DNA from: Sphingomonas palmae
Lineage (GTDB): Bacteria > Pseudomonadota > Alphaproteobacteria > Sphingomonadales > Sphingomonadaceae
Reading direction: 5' to 3'
Length of the DNA stretch: 64,000 nucleotides
NCBI RefSeq assembly: GCF_900109565.1
Contig: NZ_FNZZ01000004.1
Span: forward strand, 124,001 to 188,000
A model generated the notes under the pieces. It searched no databases, was not told where the DNA came from, and worked only from the letters and a program-made list of their open reading frames with translations. A program made the translations under genes and the position numbers. This document shows, one piece after another, positions 53,142-61,766 of the stretch. Numbering within the stretch: position 1 is the stretch's first letter; every line of letters begins with the position of its first letter.

Positions 53142-53567
53142 GTGGCGCTCGACCCCAAACGCCTCGCGCGCGTTCACCGCGTCCGCACCCTGCAGCTGGG
53201 GTTGGCACAGGCCGACGAGGCGCGCGCGCGCGAGCAGGTGGCGAGCGAGCAGGCGCTGGCGGGCCGCATCGCGCAGCTCGCCGCCGCGGTCGCGCCGACG
53301 CGGATCGAGGCGGGCGCGATGGCACTGGCGGCGAGCGCACACTATCGTGAACGGCTGCACCGCTCCGCCGAGGCGGCTAATAACCGCGTCCGCACCGCCG
53401 AGCAGGCGGCCGAGCGCACCATCGCCGCGACGCAATCGGCCAAGCGCGACCAGAGCGCGATCGAGAAGCTGATCGAGCGCGGCCAGCAAGCGCTGATCGA
53501 GGCCGAGCTGCGTGCACTACAGGACCTGCCGGGTACGCCGCGGAAGAACCGGCACGATCCTTGCTGA
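53142..53567 (+). CDS. fliJ: Flagellar export protein FliJ
   Basis: A 141-residue, highly charged, helical protein. RVRTLQLGLAQADEARAREQ and AEAANNRVRTAEQAAERTIAA form the two long antiparallel helices expected of FliJ. FliJ sits inside the FliI ring like an ATPase stalk subunit. The GTG at 53142 is two bases after the fliI stop; the longer frame to 51747 is a shadow of fliI. The 3' end overlaps the sigma-54 promoter of fliK. Confidence 0.85.
   Translation: MALDPKRLARVHRVRTLQLGLAQADEARAREQVASEQALAGRIAQLAAAVAPTRIEAGAMALAASAHYRERLHRSAEAANNRVRTAEQAAERTIAATQSAKRDQSAIEKLIERGQQALIEAELRALQDLPGTPRKNRHDPC
53550..53565 (+). promoter_or_regulatory. Sigma-54 promoter of fliK and downstream genes
   Basis: CGGCACGATCCTTGCT matches TGGCACG-N4-TTGCW with one mismatch, and GAT follows as at flgB and the transglycosylase. 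It lies inside the last codons of fliJ, 46 bases before the fliK ATG. An inverted repeat CACCGG/CCGGTG spans 53574-53595 just downstream and contains TTGCCGG, the half-site seen in the flgB promoter region. Confidence 0.85.
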
Positions 53568-53611
53568 TCTCATCACCGGTACCCTCTTGCCGGTGAGTTC
53601 ACGTAGCCTCC

Positions 53612-56134
53612 ATGACCGCAATTGCCAGCCTGCTGTCGACCACTGCCGTCACCCTACCGGGCGCGTCCGCGCCGATCGGGGTGACGACGCTCGCGCCGTT
53701 TCCTGACCTCGGCGTGGCGCAGGCGATGAACGTGGCGGTTGTTCCCGCTGCGAGCGGGCGGCAAGCAATCGCCGGCAGCGGCAATGCGCTGCCGGTTGCC
53801 ACGGTCGACGCGGACGCGCTCGCCTGGCTCGACCCCACGTTGGCGGAGGTTGGTGATTCTAGTGATCAGGTCGCACGTGAGATGGTGGTCTCGTCGCCGC
53901 TCACGGCGGGAAGTGCGAGGCTTCTCCCGTCCGCGCGTGCGACAATCGTGTCGGCGGTGTTGCCGCATGCGGAGGGCCAAGCCGGTACCAAGCCTGCGAC
54001 ATCGATGGACGTGGGAGCGAGTGCGATTGCGCTACCGATCGCTGCGTCCGCTCTTCGCCACGCTACGACGCCGGCATTGACTGGCGCGCGCGAAGGCTCG
54101 GTCCTCGCTGACACCTCGGCCAGCGATGCGGCGCCTCAACCCGCTGACGATGATGCAGTCGGCGATCCGCAGCAGCTGGGCATCGATCAGCGCGCCGGCG
54201 TGATGCCGCCGCCCATCATGCCACCCGCGGCGATGCCGATCGTCTTGTCACCGCGTCAGGCGTCGACGGCTCCGATCGAGCAACCTGAGGAGTTGCACGC
54301 GACGCTTCCGGCTCCGCGATCGGGGCCGATCACGTTCGTGCGTCCTGCACTGGCCGCCGACGAAGGCGCATCCATCGCCCTTGCCGCTACGCCACAGCCG
54401 GCACATGCAACGCTGCCGCGCACCGTTGTTGCGGATGAGGCGACGGAGCCCTTTGCCCTCACAACGGCACCGAAGCACCAAAGCTACACGTTCACGCGTA
54501 CCGTTCCGACCAGTGGGCCGACCGCGTCCGCTTCTCTCGATGCGGTAGCGGAGCTGCCCGGTGCCGGGCTTGCTCATACCGCCACGTCGAACGCCGATCA
54601 TGCCTTGCTGCAACCGGCATCGCAGACGGGCGCGACCCTCAAGTCGGAGCCGAACGACAGACCTTCGGACGTGGTCAGCAACGCCGCCGCACCGTTGTCG
54701 GGCGAAGCGGGCATAACTTCTCCAGCGATCGGGGCTGCGCCCGCTACGGTCGCCCCTACCGATGCCGCAGTGGCAGGTCGCACTGCATCGCCTCGCGCGA
54801 CATCGAGGATGTTGCCGTTGTCAGTCGGTACTCCCCAGCAGGGGAGCGAGCCCGCGGTATCGCTGCGCGTCGGTGCAGAGGAGGCGAGCATTCGCGGCGT
54901 GGTTCAAGCCCCCGCGTCGGCGGCAGCCACCGCCGGCAGCGTCGCCGATGCGTCTCGTTCAGCCATTGTGCCCGAACCATCGCGCATTCGCGGCTCGCGC
55001 CCGGCTCTGCGACGTGACGAACGCGATCAGGCGAGCGGAAAGACCCTCGTCGCAGGCGCCGACTCGCGCGTGTCGCTGATCGGCGGCGTGCCGCTGCCGG
55101 TCGCCGCAGTGTCCCAAATGGCTTCCGCGATCAGTGCCGGCGATCGATCGATTGGGCTCTCGCCCGTGCTGTCGCATGCTCCCGCCGCAGCCGCACCGAC
55201 GGGGACCGTGCGCGGCGTCGTGAGCTCGACCACGATCGCGCCTGATGGGGTCTCGCCGATACTTAATCAGGCGGCAGGTTCGTCGATGCCGCTGGCGATT
55301 GGGGCGACCGCGCCGACGATCCCCTCTCCCGCACCGTCGAGCGACGCAGCAGTGTCGCTCGCCACGCCGATCCAAGCACCCGCCGCAAGCGCAGCTTCCG
55401 TGCCGATCGCAAACGCCTTCACCCTCGCCACGCCCGCTGCCAACGAACAGTCGGGTTCGCACCTTGAGACCGCACCCGGCGCGACTGCGCGCGAGGCAGC
55501 ACCGATTGCGCTACCGCTACGCCCCGCGCCCGAGTTGCCCGCCGCGCCGCTACGTCCAACCAGCGCGCCAGCCGCGCAGGTCTTTGCCGCCGCGATCCAC
55601 CGTGCGCTCGGTGAGCAGGACACGCGCCAGTCGCGCGATCCCGCGCCCGTATCCGCGCCGCTCGCGCCCGCGATCCCTGGCATCGCCGCCGCGGGCGCGG
55701 TGCAGCAGGGCGCGCTCGACCTGCGGCACGAGCACTGGCCCGCGGCGATGATCGAGCGGATCGTGACCTTGCGCGACATGGCGGCGGAGAACGACACGCG
55801 CCTGCGGCTGTCGCCGGACATGCTGGGCACGATCGACGTGTCGCTGAAGCGCGACGGCGATCAGGTGCAGGTGCAGATCACCGCCGAGCAGGCGCAGACG
55901 CGTCAGTTGCTCGCCGAGGCGCAGCCGCGATTGACCGAGCTCGCCGACGCGCGCGGCGTGAAACTGCAGCTGAGCGGCGGCAACGCCGGCGGCGCGGGCC
56001 AGCAGCCCGGCCCCGGGAACAGCAGCGGCGGCGGCGACGCACCGCGGCAGCAGGCGCCTGCCACCTCCTTTCCCACCCGTCCGCGCAGCGCCGAGCACGG
56101 CGCGACGGACGACACCGACCAACGCATTGCCTGA
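53612..56134 (+). CDS. fliK: Flagellar hook-length control protein FliK
   Basis: An 840-residue protein. About residues 700-790 form the FliK C-terminal domain: LRLSPDMLGTIDVSLKRDG with VQVQITAEQAQTRQLLAEAQP and LADARGVKLQLSGG. The tail is Gly/Gln/Pro-rich. Residues ~1-680 are an Ala/Pro/Thr/Ser-rich, repeat-poor molecular ruler region without recognisable domains. FliK is usually about 400 residues, so this copy is about twice the norm. It sets hook length by triggering the FlhB switch. Its GC-rich, low-complexity DNA creates many false frames. Confidence 0.88.
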   Translation: MTAIASLLSTTAVTLPGASAPIGVTTLAPFPDLGVAQAMNVAVVPAASGRQAIAGSGNALPVATVDADALAWLDPTLAEVGDSSDQVAREMVVSSPLTAGSARLLPSARATIVSAVLPHAEGQAGTKPATSMDVGASAIALPIAASALRHATTPALTGAREGSVLADTSASDAAPQPADDDAVGDPQQLGIDQRAGVMPPPIMPPAAMPIVLSPRQASTAPIEQPEELHATLPAPRSGPITFVRPALAADEGASIALAATPQPAHATLPRTVVADEATEPFALTTAPKHQSYTFTRTVPTSGPTASASLDAVAELPGAGLAHTATSNADHALLQPASQTGATLKSEPNDRPSDVVSNAAAPLSGEAGITSPAIGAAPATVAPTDAAVAGRTASPRATSRMLPLSVGTPQQGSEPAVSLRVGAEEASIRGVVQAPASAAATAGSVADASRSAIVPEPSRIRGSRPALRRDERDQASGKTLVAGADSRVSLIGGVPLPVAAVSQMASAISAGDRSIGLSPVLSHAPAAAAPTGTVRGVVSSTTIAPDGVSPILNQAAGSSMPLAIGATAPTIPSPAPSSDAAVSLATPIQAPAASAASVPIANAFTLATPAANEQSGSHLETAPGATAREAAPIALPLRPAPELPAAPLRPTSAPAAQVFAAAIHRALGEQDTRQSRDPAPVSAPLAPAIPGIAAAGAVQQGALDLRHEHWPAAMIERIVTLRDMAAENDTRLRLSPDMLGTIDVSLKRDGDQVQVQITAEQAQTRQLLAEAQPRLTELADARGVKLQLSGGNAGGAGQQPGPGNSSGGGDAPRQQAPATSFPTRPRSAEHGATDDTDQRIA

Positions 56135-56148
56135 AAAGGACCTGATCG

Positions 56149-56787
56149 ATGAGTGACAAGGCAGAAGCCGCGCCCGCGCCCAAGAAGAAGGGCAAGCTGG
56201 TAAAGATACTGGGGCTCGTGCTGGGCGTCGGCGTGCTGGTCGGCGGCGGCGTCGGGGCCGGGCTGTACGCCGCCAGCAGCGGCATGGCGGGCGGCGCACA
56301 CGGCGCGGCGAAGGAAGATCCGAACAAGCCGCACCTGGTGCCCAAGTCCGAGCAGAAGCGCGCGGGCGCCGGCGGCGAGGGCGAAGGCGGCCACGGCGGC
56401 GGGGCTGAGGAAGCCGCGAGCAGCAGCCACGGCGGGCTTCCCACGCCCGAGAGCATGGCGGGCGACAAGTTCGCGTCCAATTACTACCCGCTGGAAAAGG
56501 AGTTCACCTCCAACCTGCAGGACTCGACGCACTTCGTTCAGGTCGGCGTCGCGATCTCGACGCCGTACGACGACAAGGTCATCGAGCACATGAAGACCAA
56601 CGACATCGCGATCCGCTCCGCGGTGCTGATGGCGCTGGGCGACACGACCGAGGAGCAGGTGTTCACCAGCCAGGGCAAGCAGCAGCTGGCACGCCGGCTG
56701 GTCGCCGCGATCAATGGCGTGCTCGAACAAAAGGAAGGATTCGGCGGCGTTAGTAACGTCTACTTTACCAATTTCGTTGTTCAGTGA
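56149..56787 (+). CDS. fliL: Flagellar basal body protein FliL
   Basis: A 212-residue stator-associated protein. The cytoplasmic N-terminus is Lys-rich, followed by one transmembrane helix (LVKILGLVLGVGVLVGGGVGAGLYA, residues ~17-40). A Gly/His/Glu-rich linker leads to the periplasmic domain with VQVGVAISTPYDDKVIEHMKT and RSAVLMALGDTTEEQVF. The C-terminus VSNVYFTNFVVQ is the family ending. FliL supports stator recruitment. AAAGGA precedes the ATG. Confidence 0.92.
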   Translation: MSDKAEAAPAPKKKGKLVKILGLVLGVGVLVGGGVGAGLYAASSGMAGGAHGAAKEDPNKPHLVPKSEQKRAGAGGEGEGGHGGGAEEAASSSHGGLPTPESMAGDKFASNYYPLEKEFTSNLQDSTHFVQVGVAISTPYDDKVIEHMKTNDIAIRSAVLMALGDTTEEQVFTSQGKQQLARRLVAAINGVLEQKEGFGGVSNVYFTNFVVQ

Positions 56788-56793
56788 ACGGGC

Positions 56794-57756
56794 ATGGTTA
56801 ACAGGCCCGCAACCCCCGAATCACCCGCCGCTCGCAAGGGCGGTCGTACCGCGTCCGAACGGCGCGAGCGGACGCGCGACGCGGGCCAGGCGGACGCGGG
56901 GCTGCTGGGGCAGAGCAAGCTCCACCCCTTCGGCGACCTTCATACGCTGCAGCACCTGTCGGCTCGCCTGGCGCGCAACCTGCGCCCAGTGTTCGAGGGC
57001 TACATGCGGGTCGAAGCGCGCTGCTGGGCCGAGCCGCTCGAAGTCGTCCGCTTCGCCGATTACCGGGCGGAGCGCGGCGACGCGCTGACCGCGTGGCTGC
57101 CGATGGGGATGGACGGGCGCGTCATGCTGTGCGCGTTCGACGGCGCGTTCGTCGTCGGGCTGCTCGACATCTTCTTTGGCGGCACCGGCAACGCGCCGGT
57201 GGCCGCGACCGACCTGTCGCCCGCCGCCGAGGCGCTGGTGACGCGGCTGGGCGCGGGCATCGCCGACCAGCTGGAGCTGACGTGGGAGCCGGTCGCGCGT
57301 GCGGCCTTCTCGGTCGGCAGCTGCGAGACCAATGCGGCGCATGTGTCGGGCATCGAAGGCGACGAGGTCGTCGTCGTCACCCGCTTCGGCGTGGCCGGCG
57401 AGGATGCCAAGCCGGTGTTCGTCGACCTGCTCTATCCCGTGACCGCGCTGAAACCCTTTACCCAGGTGCTGACCGGCAAGGTCGTCGCCAAGCCCGCCGA
57501 GGCCGACGCCGAGTGGCAGATGGGGCTGACCCGCGCCGCGATGACGGTGCGCATGCCCGTCCGCTCGGTGCTGGCCGAGCCGGTGCTCCCCTTGCACCGG
57601 TTGATGGACCTGAAACCCGGCGACGTGATCCCGATCGCGTTCAACAACGACGTGCCGATCGTGGTCGGCAGCAACTGCATCGGCACGGGCACTGTCGGCA
57701 CCTCCAACGGTCGCGCCGCGATCCGCATTTCCAAGCTTGAAGGACCTATCGCATGA
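56794..57756 (+). CDS. fliM: Flagellar motor switch protein FliM
   Basis: A 320-residue C-ring protein. The middle CheC-like domain includes LHTLQHLSARLARNLRPVFEGYMRV and DIFFGGTGNAP with the GGxG motif that contacts FliG. The C-terminal SpoA domain has VRMPVRSVLAEPVLPLHRLMDLKPGDVIPI. The first 40 residues are basic and lack the canonical LSQxEIDALL CheY-binding peptide; GQADAGLLGQ near residue 33 is at best a degenerate form. It overlaps fliN by four bases. Confidence 0.92.
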   Translation: MVNRPATPESPAARKGGRTASERRERTRDAGQADAGLLGQSKLHPFGDLHTLQHLSARLARNLRPVFEGYMRVEARCWAEPLEVVRFADYRAERGDALTAWLPMGMDGRVMLCAFDGAFVVGLLDIFFGGTGNAPVAATDLSPAAEALVTRLGAGIADQLELTWEPVARAAFSVGSCETNAAHVSGIEGDEVVVVTRFGVAGEDAKPVFVDLLYPVTALKPFTQVLTGKVVAKPAEADAEWQMGLTRAAMTVRMPVRSVLAEPVLPLHRLMDLKPGDVIPIAFNNDVPIVVGSNCIGTGTVGTSNGRAAIRISKLEGPIA

Positions 57757-58043
57757 ACGACATGACCGCCGATTTCGCGGTGGACTCGGCCGTCGCCGCC
57801 AATTTGCGGCTGCTGCAGGACGTCGACGTCAAGCTGACGGTCGAGATCGGATCGACCACGCTCGCGCTGCGCGAGCTGCTGGCACTGAGCGAAGGCAGCG
57901 TGATCGAGCTCGACCGCCAGGCGGGTGAATTGCTCGACGTGTTCGTCAACGGCACGCTGATCGGCCGCGGCGAGGTGGTGACGGTGGGCGAGCGGTTCGG
58001 CGTCAAGCTGCTCGAGCTCGTCTCGCCCGAGAAGCGCGGCTGA
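57753..58043 (+). CDS. fliN: Flagellar motor switch protein FliN
   Basis: A 96-residue SpoA-domain C-ring subunit. LLQDVDVKLTVEIGSTTLALRELLALSEGSVIELDR and the C-terminal NGTLIGRGEVVTVGERFGVKLLELVSP are typical, with the hydrophobic patch intact. Its length is at the short end for the family. It overlaps fliM with ATGA. Confidence 0.95.
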   Translation: MNDMTADFAVDSAVAANLRLLQDVDVKLTVEIGSTTLALRELLALSEGSVIELDRQAGELLDVFVNGTLIGRGEVVTVGERFGVKLLELVSPEKRG

Positions 58044-58055
58044 GGCTCGCCCGCC

Positions 58056-58400
58056 ATGATGTGGACCTACGTGCTCAAGCTGATCGTGCTCTTGCCGCTG
58101 GTATGTGGGCTGATGATCGGTTCGCTGTACCTGTGGCGCAAGCTCGAGACGCGGATGCCGGGCGCGGCCGCGACGCGGACGATCGCGGTGCGCGAAACGA
58201 TGATGATCTCGCCCGGCGTCAAGCTGGCGGTGGTCGAGTTCGAGGGTCGTCGCCTGCTCGTCTCGGTCGCGCGTACCGGCGTCACGCTGGTCGACAAGGG
58301 TGGCGTCGTGTCGGCGTCCGATGATTTCGTGCCCGCGCCCGCTCCGACGCCGTCGTTCCGCGACGCGCTCGCCAGCCTGACCAAAGGGTCGCGCGCGTGA
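58056..58400 (+). CDS. fliO: Flagellar export-gate assembly protein FliO
   Basis: A 114-residue protein with one N-terminal membrane helix ([23 protein letters not shown]) and a soluble tail with [38 protein letters not shown], the FliO pattern. FliO is an assembly helper for the FliP ring. The call relies on the pattern and on position between fliN and fliP. It overlaps fliP by four bases. Confidence 0.85.
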   Translation: MMWTYVLKLIVLLPLVCGLMIGSLYLWRKLETRMPGAAATRTIAVRETMMISPGVKLAVVEFEGRRLLVSVARTGVTLVDKGGVVSASDDFVPAPAPTPSFRDALASLTKGSRA

Positions 58401-59293
58401 GCATCACCGTTACCCGCACCGGGCGCGGCCCCGCGCTGATCGCGCCGGTCGCACCGCGCGCGCAGGCCTCGCACGGCTGGGTCCGCCTCGTCCTGGCGCT
58501 CGCCGCCATCGTCATCATGTTGTGCATCGCGGTTCCCGCCTTCGCGCAGGTTACGCCGCCAACTGGCGCACCCGCGGCGCCCGCGCCGGGTGTCGGCGAC
58601 GCGATCGACCGCGCGCTGGGGCAGCTGTCGCGCGGCGATGCGAATGCGACGCCGGGCGGCGGTTCGCTGTCGCTGTCGTTGCAGGTCCTCATCATCATGG
58701 GTCTGCTCACGGTGCTGCCCGGCATCGTGCTGATGATGACCAGCTTCACGCGGATCATCATCGTGCTGTCGATCCTGAGGCAGGCGATGGGGTTGCAGCA
58801 GACCCCGCCCAATCAGGTGCTGATCGGTCTGTCGCTGTTCCTCAGCTTCTTCGTGATGGCGCCGGTGGTGAACCAGATCAACACGACTGCGATCCAGCCC
58901 TACGCCGCCGGCCGGCTGAACGGCACGCAGCTGATCTCGACCGCGGGCGCGCCGCTGCACGATTTCATGGCCAAGCAGACGCGGGTCAAGGACGTGACGA
59001 TGTTCGCCGAGATGGCGAAATCGGGCCCCTACGCTAGCCCGCGCGATATTCCCTACTCGGTGCTGCTCCCTGCGTTCGTGACCAGCGAGCTCAAGACCGC
59101 GTTCCAGATCGGCTTTCTCGTGTTTCTGCCGTTCATCGTCATCGACCTGGTGGTGGCAACGGTGTTGATGGCGCTGGGCATGATGATGCTGTCGCCGACG
59201 ATCATCTCGCTGCCGTTCAAGCTGCTGCTGTTCGTGCTGGTCGACGGCTGGGCGCTGACGATGGGTAGCCTCGCCAACTCGTTCGCGACCTGA
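58397..59293 (+). CDS. fliP: Flagellar export gate protein FliP
   Basis: A 298-residue gate subunit. After a signal-peptide-like segment (residues ~28-52, ending AFAQ) it has the [42 protein letters not shown] block and the C-terminal [21 protein letters not shown], both diagnostic. The N-terminus is about 50 residues longer than usual. The start is a GTG overlapping the fliO stop (GTGA). It forms the core pore with FliQ and FliR. Confidence 0.95.
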   Translation: MSITVTRTGRGPALIAPVAPRAQASHGWVRLVLALAAIVIMLCIAVPAFAQVTPPTGAPAAPAPGVGDAIDRALGQLSRGDANATPGGGSLSLSLQVLIIMGLLTVLPGIVLMMTSFTRIIIVLSILRQAMGLQQTPPNQVLIGLSLFLSFFVMAPVVNQINTTAIQPYAAGRLNGTQLISTAGAPLHDFMAKQTRVKDVTMFAEMAKSGPYASPRDIPYSVLLPAFVTSELKTAFQIGFLVFLPFIVIDLVVATVLMALGMMMLSPTIISLPFKLLLFVLVDGWALTMGSLANSFAT

Positions 59294-59336
59294 CGCGCGC
59301 CCTTCCCTTCACGACCTTTCTCGCGGAACACACCCG

Positions 59337-59618
59337 ATGCAGCCCCTCGCCGACGCCGATTATTTTCTCACGATCGCCAACCAGACGATGTGGGTGCTCG
59401 CGCTCGCCGCCGCGCCGATCCTGATCCCGGCGCTGCTGTCCGGGCTGATCCTCGGCATGGTGCAGGCGGCGACCTCGATACAGGAGCAGACCCTGTCGTT
59501 CGTGCCCAAGCTGATCGTGGTCGCGGTGTCGATCATGATCTTCGGCGCGATGATCCTGGGGTTGCTGAGCGATTTCACGACCGAGATCTTCGCGCGTATC
59601 CCGGATTTAGTGAGGTGA
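59337..59618 (+). CDS. fliQ: Flagellar export gate protein FliQ
   Basis: A 93-residue two-helix gate subunit. It has ADYFLTIANQTMWVLALAAAPILIPALLSGLILGMVQAATSIQEQTLSFVPKLIVV, all but the N-terminal few residues being the FliQ signature, including TSIQEQTL. It follows fliP by 43 bases. A palindromic repeat separates it from fliR. Confidence 0.95.
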   Translation: MQPLADADYFLTIANQTMWVLALAAAPILIPALLSGLILGMVQAATSIQEQTLSFVPKLIVVAVSIMIFGAMILGLLSDFTTEIFARIPDLVR

Positions 59619-59684
59619 GGCGCAGTGCCAGCGCGGCCACGCCCGCGCGTCCGGCACAAGCCCGGCCGGCGGGGCGGATGCCCC

Positions 59685-59762
59685 GTCCGACGACGCGGCT
59701 TTGCCGCGACGGGGTTCTTCGCACGGTCGTAATCACGCCGCGGCAAAGCCGCGTCGTCGGAC
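59685..59762. repeat. Large palindromic (REP-like) element between fliQ and fliR
   Basis: Two perfect 24-base arms, 59685-59708 and 59739-59762, are reverse complements around a 30-base spacer. Each arm itself contains a small hairpin, CGCGGC-TTT-GCCGCG. There is no T-run, so it is not a standard terminator. The layout resembles paired REP elements. It sits in the 214-base gap inside the export-gate operon; the remaining bases of the gap hold no gene I can support. Confidence 0.8.
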
Positions 59763-59832
59763 AAGCGCTTCGCGCCTGCCGCCCGCGCTTGCTAGCGTGG
59801 CGCGCGGCACGCGCGCTCTCGCGAGCTGCGCG

Positions 59833-60606
59833 GTGCTAGGTTTCGGCCTCGCCATCGAACCGCAGCTATGGGCGCTGCTGTTCGTGATGGTGCGCGTCGG
59901 TGCGGCGCTGATCGCGGCGCCTGTGTTCGGCAACGTTTCGGTCCCCCTGCCCGTCCGCGTCGCACTGTCGGGAGCGATCGCGGTGCTGGTGCTCGGTACC
60001 AACGCAATCCAGCCGCCGGCGGAGATCTTCACGCTCACCACCATCCTGTCGGTCGTGGCGGAGGCGCTGGTCGGGCTCGCGCTTGGCTTCGTGCTCCAGA
60101 TCGCGTTCGCCGCGCCATTGATCGCGGGTGAGATCATCGGCGGCGCGATGGGGATCGGGTTCGCCAACATGATCGACCCCAACTCGGGCCGCTCGAGCCC
60201 TGCGATCGGCCAGTTCCTGTCGATCATGCTGACTTTGCTGTTCCTGTCGCTCGACGGGCATCTGGTGCTGGTCGACATGATCGTGCGCAGCTACCGCGCG
60301 CTGCCGCCGGGTGCAGCGTGGCTGGCGGCGGGGCAGATGCGCGACATCGCGCTGTTCGGCGGCTACGCGTTCCTGGCCGGACTGCTGCTGGCGCTGCCGG
60401 TGGGGTTCCTGCTGCTGTGCCTAAACCTCGTGATGGGGATGCTGTCGCGCTCGGCGCCCGCGCTCAACCTGTTCGCGATCGGCCTGCCCGCGAGCCTCGC
60501 GGTCGGCGTCGTCTCGATCGCGATCGCGTTTCCGGCGATGGGCGATTACCTGCAGGTCATCGTGCGTGAAGCGCTCGCCGCGGCGCAGAGCCTGGTGCTC
60601 GCCTGA
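59833..60606 (+). CDS. fliR: Flagellar export gate protein FliR
   Basis: A 257-residue gate subunit. The GTG at 59833 gives VLGFGLAIEPQLWALLFVMVRVGAALIAAPVFG, matching the FliR N-terminus. Later blocks are GEIIGGAMGIGFANMIDPNSG and PALNLFAIGLPASLAVGV. The frame extends to 59701, but that part lies over the palindrome. A clear ribosome site is not seen before the GTG. It completes the FliPQR core and overlaps flhB by one base. Confidence 0.92.
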   Translation: MLGFGLAIEPQLWALLFVMVRVGAALIAAPVFGNVSVPLPVRVALSGAIAVLVLGTNAIQPPAEIFTLTTILSVVAEALVGLALGFVLQIAFAAPLIAGEIIGGAMGIGFANMIDPNSGRSSPAIGQFLSIMLTLLFLSLDGHLVLVDMIVRSYRALPPGAAWLAAGQMRDIALFGGYAFLAGLLLALPVGFLLLCLNLVMGMLSRSAPALNLFAIGLPASLAVGVVSIAIAFPAMGDYLQVIVREALAAAQSLVLA

Positions 60607-61730
60607 TGTCGGAGGGTGGCGACAAGACAGAAGCCCCAACCGCCAAGCGTAAGAAGGACGCGCGAGAGAAGGGCGACGTTCTCAAGTCGCAGGATCTGGC
60701 CACGGCGCTCGTCGTGCTGGCGGGCGTCGCGTGGATGATCTTCTTCGGCCCCCAGCTGATCGCGGCGTGCAAGGCGGTGATGGCGGCGAGCTTCACCTTC
60801 GATCGCGGCGACGTGGAGGATTTCCAGCCGTGGCGCCCGCTAGTGCAGGCGGGATGGAAGCTCGCGCCCGCGCTGGCTACCCTGTTCGCGATCACGATGG
60901 CGGCGGCGGTGCTCAGCCAGGCTGCTCTGGGTAGCCTGTCGTTCAACGCCTCGGTGCTCGCACCCAAGGGCGGGCGGCTCAACCCGGCGTCGGGGCTGAA
61001 ACGCATCTTCGGGATGAACGGCTGGACCGAGCTCGGCAAGTCGCTGCTCAAGGTCATCCTGCTCGGCAGCATCGGCGCCTACATGCTGTGGGGCGTGTCT
61101 AAGTCGAGCTTCGGGCTTGCCTATTCCAACATCAACCAGGCGATCTCGTCGCTGGGATCGACGCTGACCGGTGTGCTGCTGGTAATGGCGATGGGGCTGG
61201 TCGGGATCGCGATGCTCGACGTGCCGCTCCAGATCATCCAGCTGCTCGGCAAGCTGCGCATGACCAAGCAGGAGGTCAAGGACGAGCACAAGGAGAGCGA
61301 GGGCAACGCCGAGATGAAGGGGCATCAGCGCGCGCAGGCGCGCGCGATGCTGTCGGGCGGTGTGCGCAAGGCGGTGGGCGAGGCGCATGTCGTGCTGACC
61401 AACCCGACCCATTTCGCGGTCGCGCTACGCTACGATCGCGGGCGCGATCAGGTGCCGGTGGTGGTCGCCAAGGGCCGCGGCGCGACCGCGCTGGCGATCC
61501 GCGAGCTGGCGGGCGAGCGGGGCCTGCAGGTGCTCGAATATCCGGCGCTTGCCCGCGCGGTCTATTACACCAGCCGCGAGGGGCAGGAGGTGCGCGACGA
61601 CCTTTACCTCGCGATCGCTACCGTGCTGGCGTTCGTGTTCGGCGTCAACGCAGCGGCTGGCGGCACGCAGCCGCCGATCGACGTGCCCGATACCGCGCGC
61701 TTCGACGAGAACGGCATCCAGCAGCGCTAA
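60606..61730 (+). CDS. flhB: Flagellar export switch protein FlhB
   Basis: A 374-residue export switch protein. The N-terminus DKTEAPTAKRKKDAREKGDV is the family signature, followed by four membrane helices (~30-210). The autocleavage site NPTH is at residues 266-269, followed by FAVALRYDRG. FlhB changes export specificity from hook to filament when FliK signals. It overlaps fliR by one base. The fliD promoter begins in its stop codon. Confidence 0.96.
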   Translation: MSEGGDKTEAPTAKRKKDAREKGDVLKSQDLATALVVLAGVAWMIFFGPQLIAACKAVMAASFTFDRGDVEDFQPWRPLVQAGWKLAPALATLFAITMAAAVLSQAALGSLSFNASVLAPKGGRLNPASGLKRIFGMNGWTELGKSLLKVILLGSIGAYMLWGVSKSSFGLAYSNINQAISSLGSTLTGVLLVMAMGLVGIAMLDVPLQIIQLLGKLRMTKQEVKDEHKESEGNAEMKGHQRAQARAMLSGGVRKAVGEAHVVLTNPTHFAVALRYDRGRDQVPVVVAKGRGATALAIRELAGERGLQVLEYPALARAVYYTSREGQEVRDDLYLAIATVLAFVFGVNAAAGGTQPPIDVPDTARFDENGIQQR

Positions 61731-61754
61731 AGATCGCGCCCCAGCGGTCGTTTC
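61728..61754 (+). promoter_or_regulatory. FliA type promoter of fliD
   Basis: TAAA (61728-61731, including the flhB stop TAA) is followed after 15 bases by GTCGTTTC (61747-61754). It differs from the flgM promoter by one base in the -10. The fliD ATG is 13 bases downstream, giving a very short leader. Confidence 0.75.
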
Positions 61755-61766
61755 ATCAGGACAGCC

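Noticed and set aside
59685..59762. Inverted repeat between fliQ and fliR as a terminator or insertion-sequence end
   Set aside because: No T-run on either strand and no transposase or target duplication nearby; transcription must continue into fliR and flhB.
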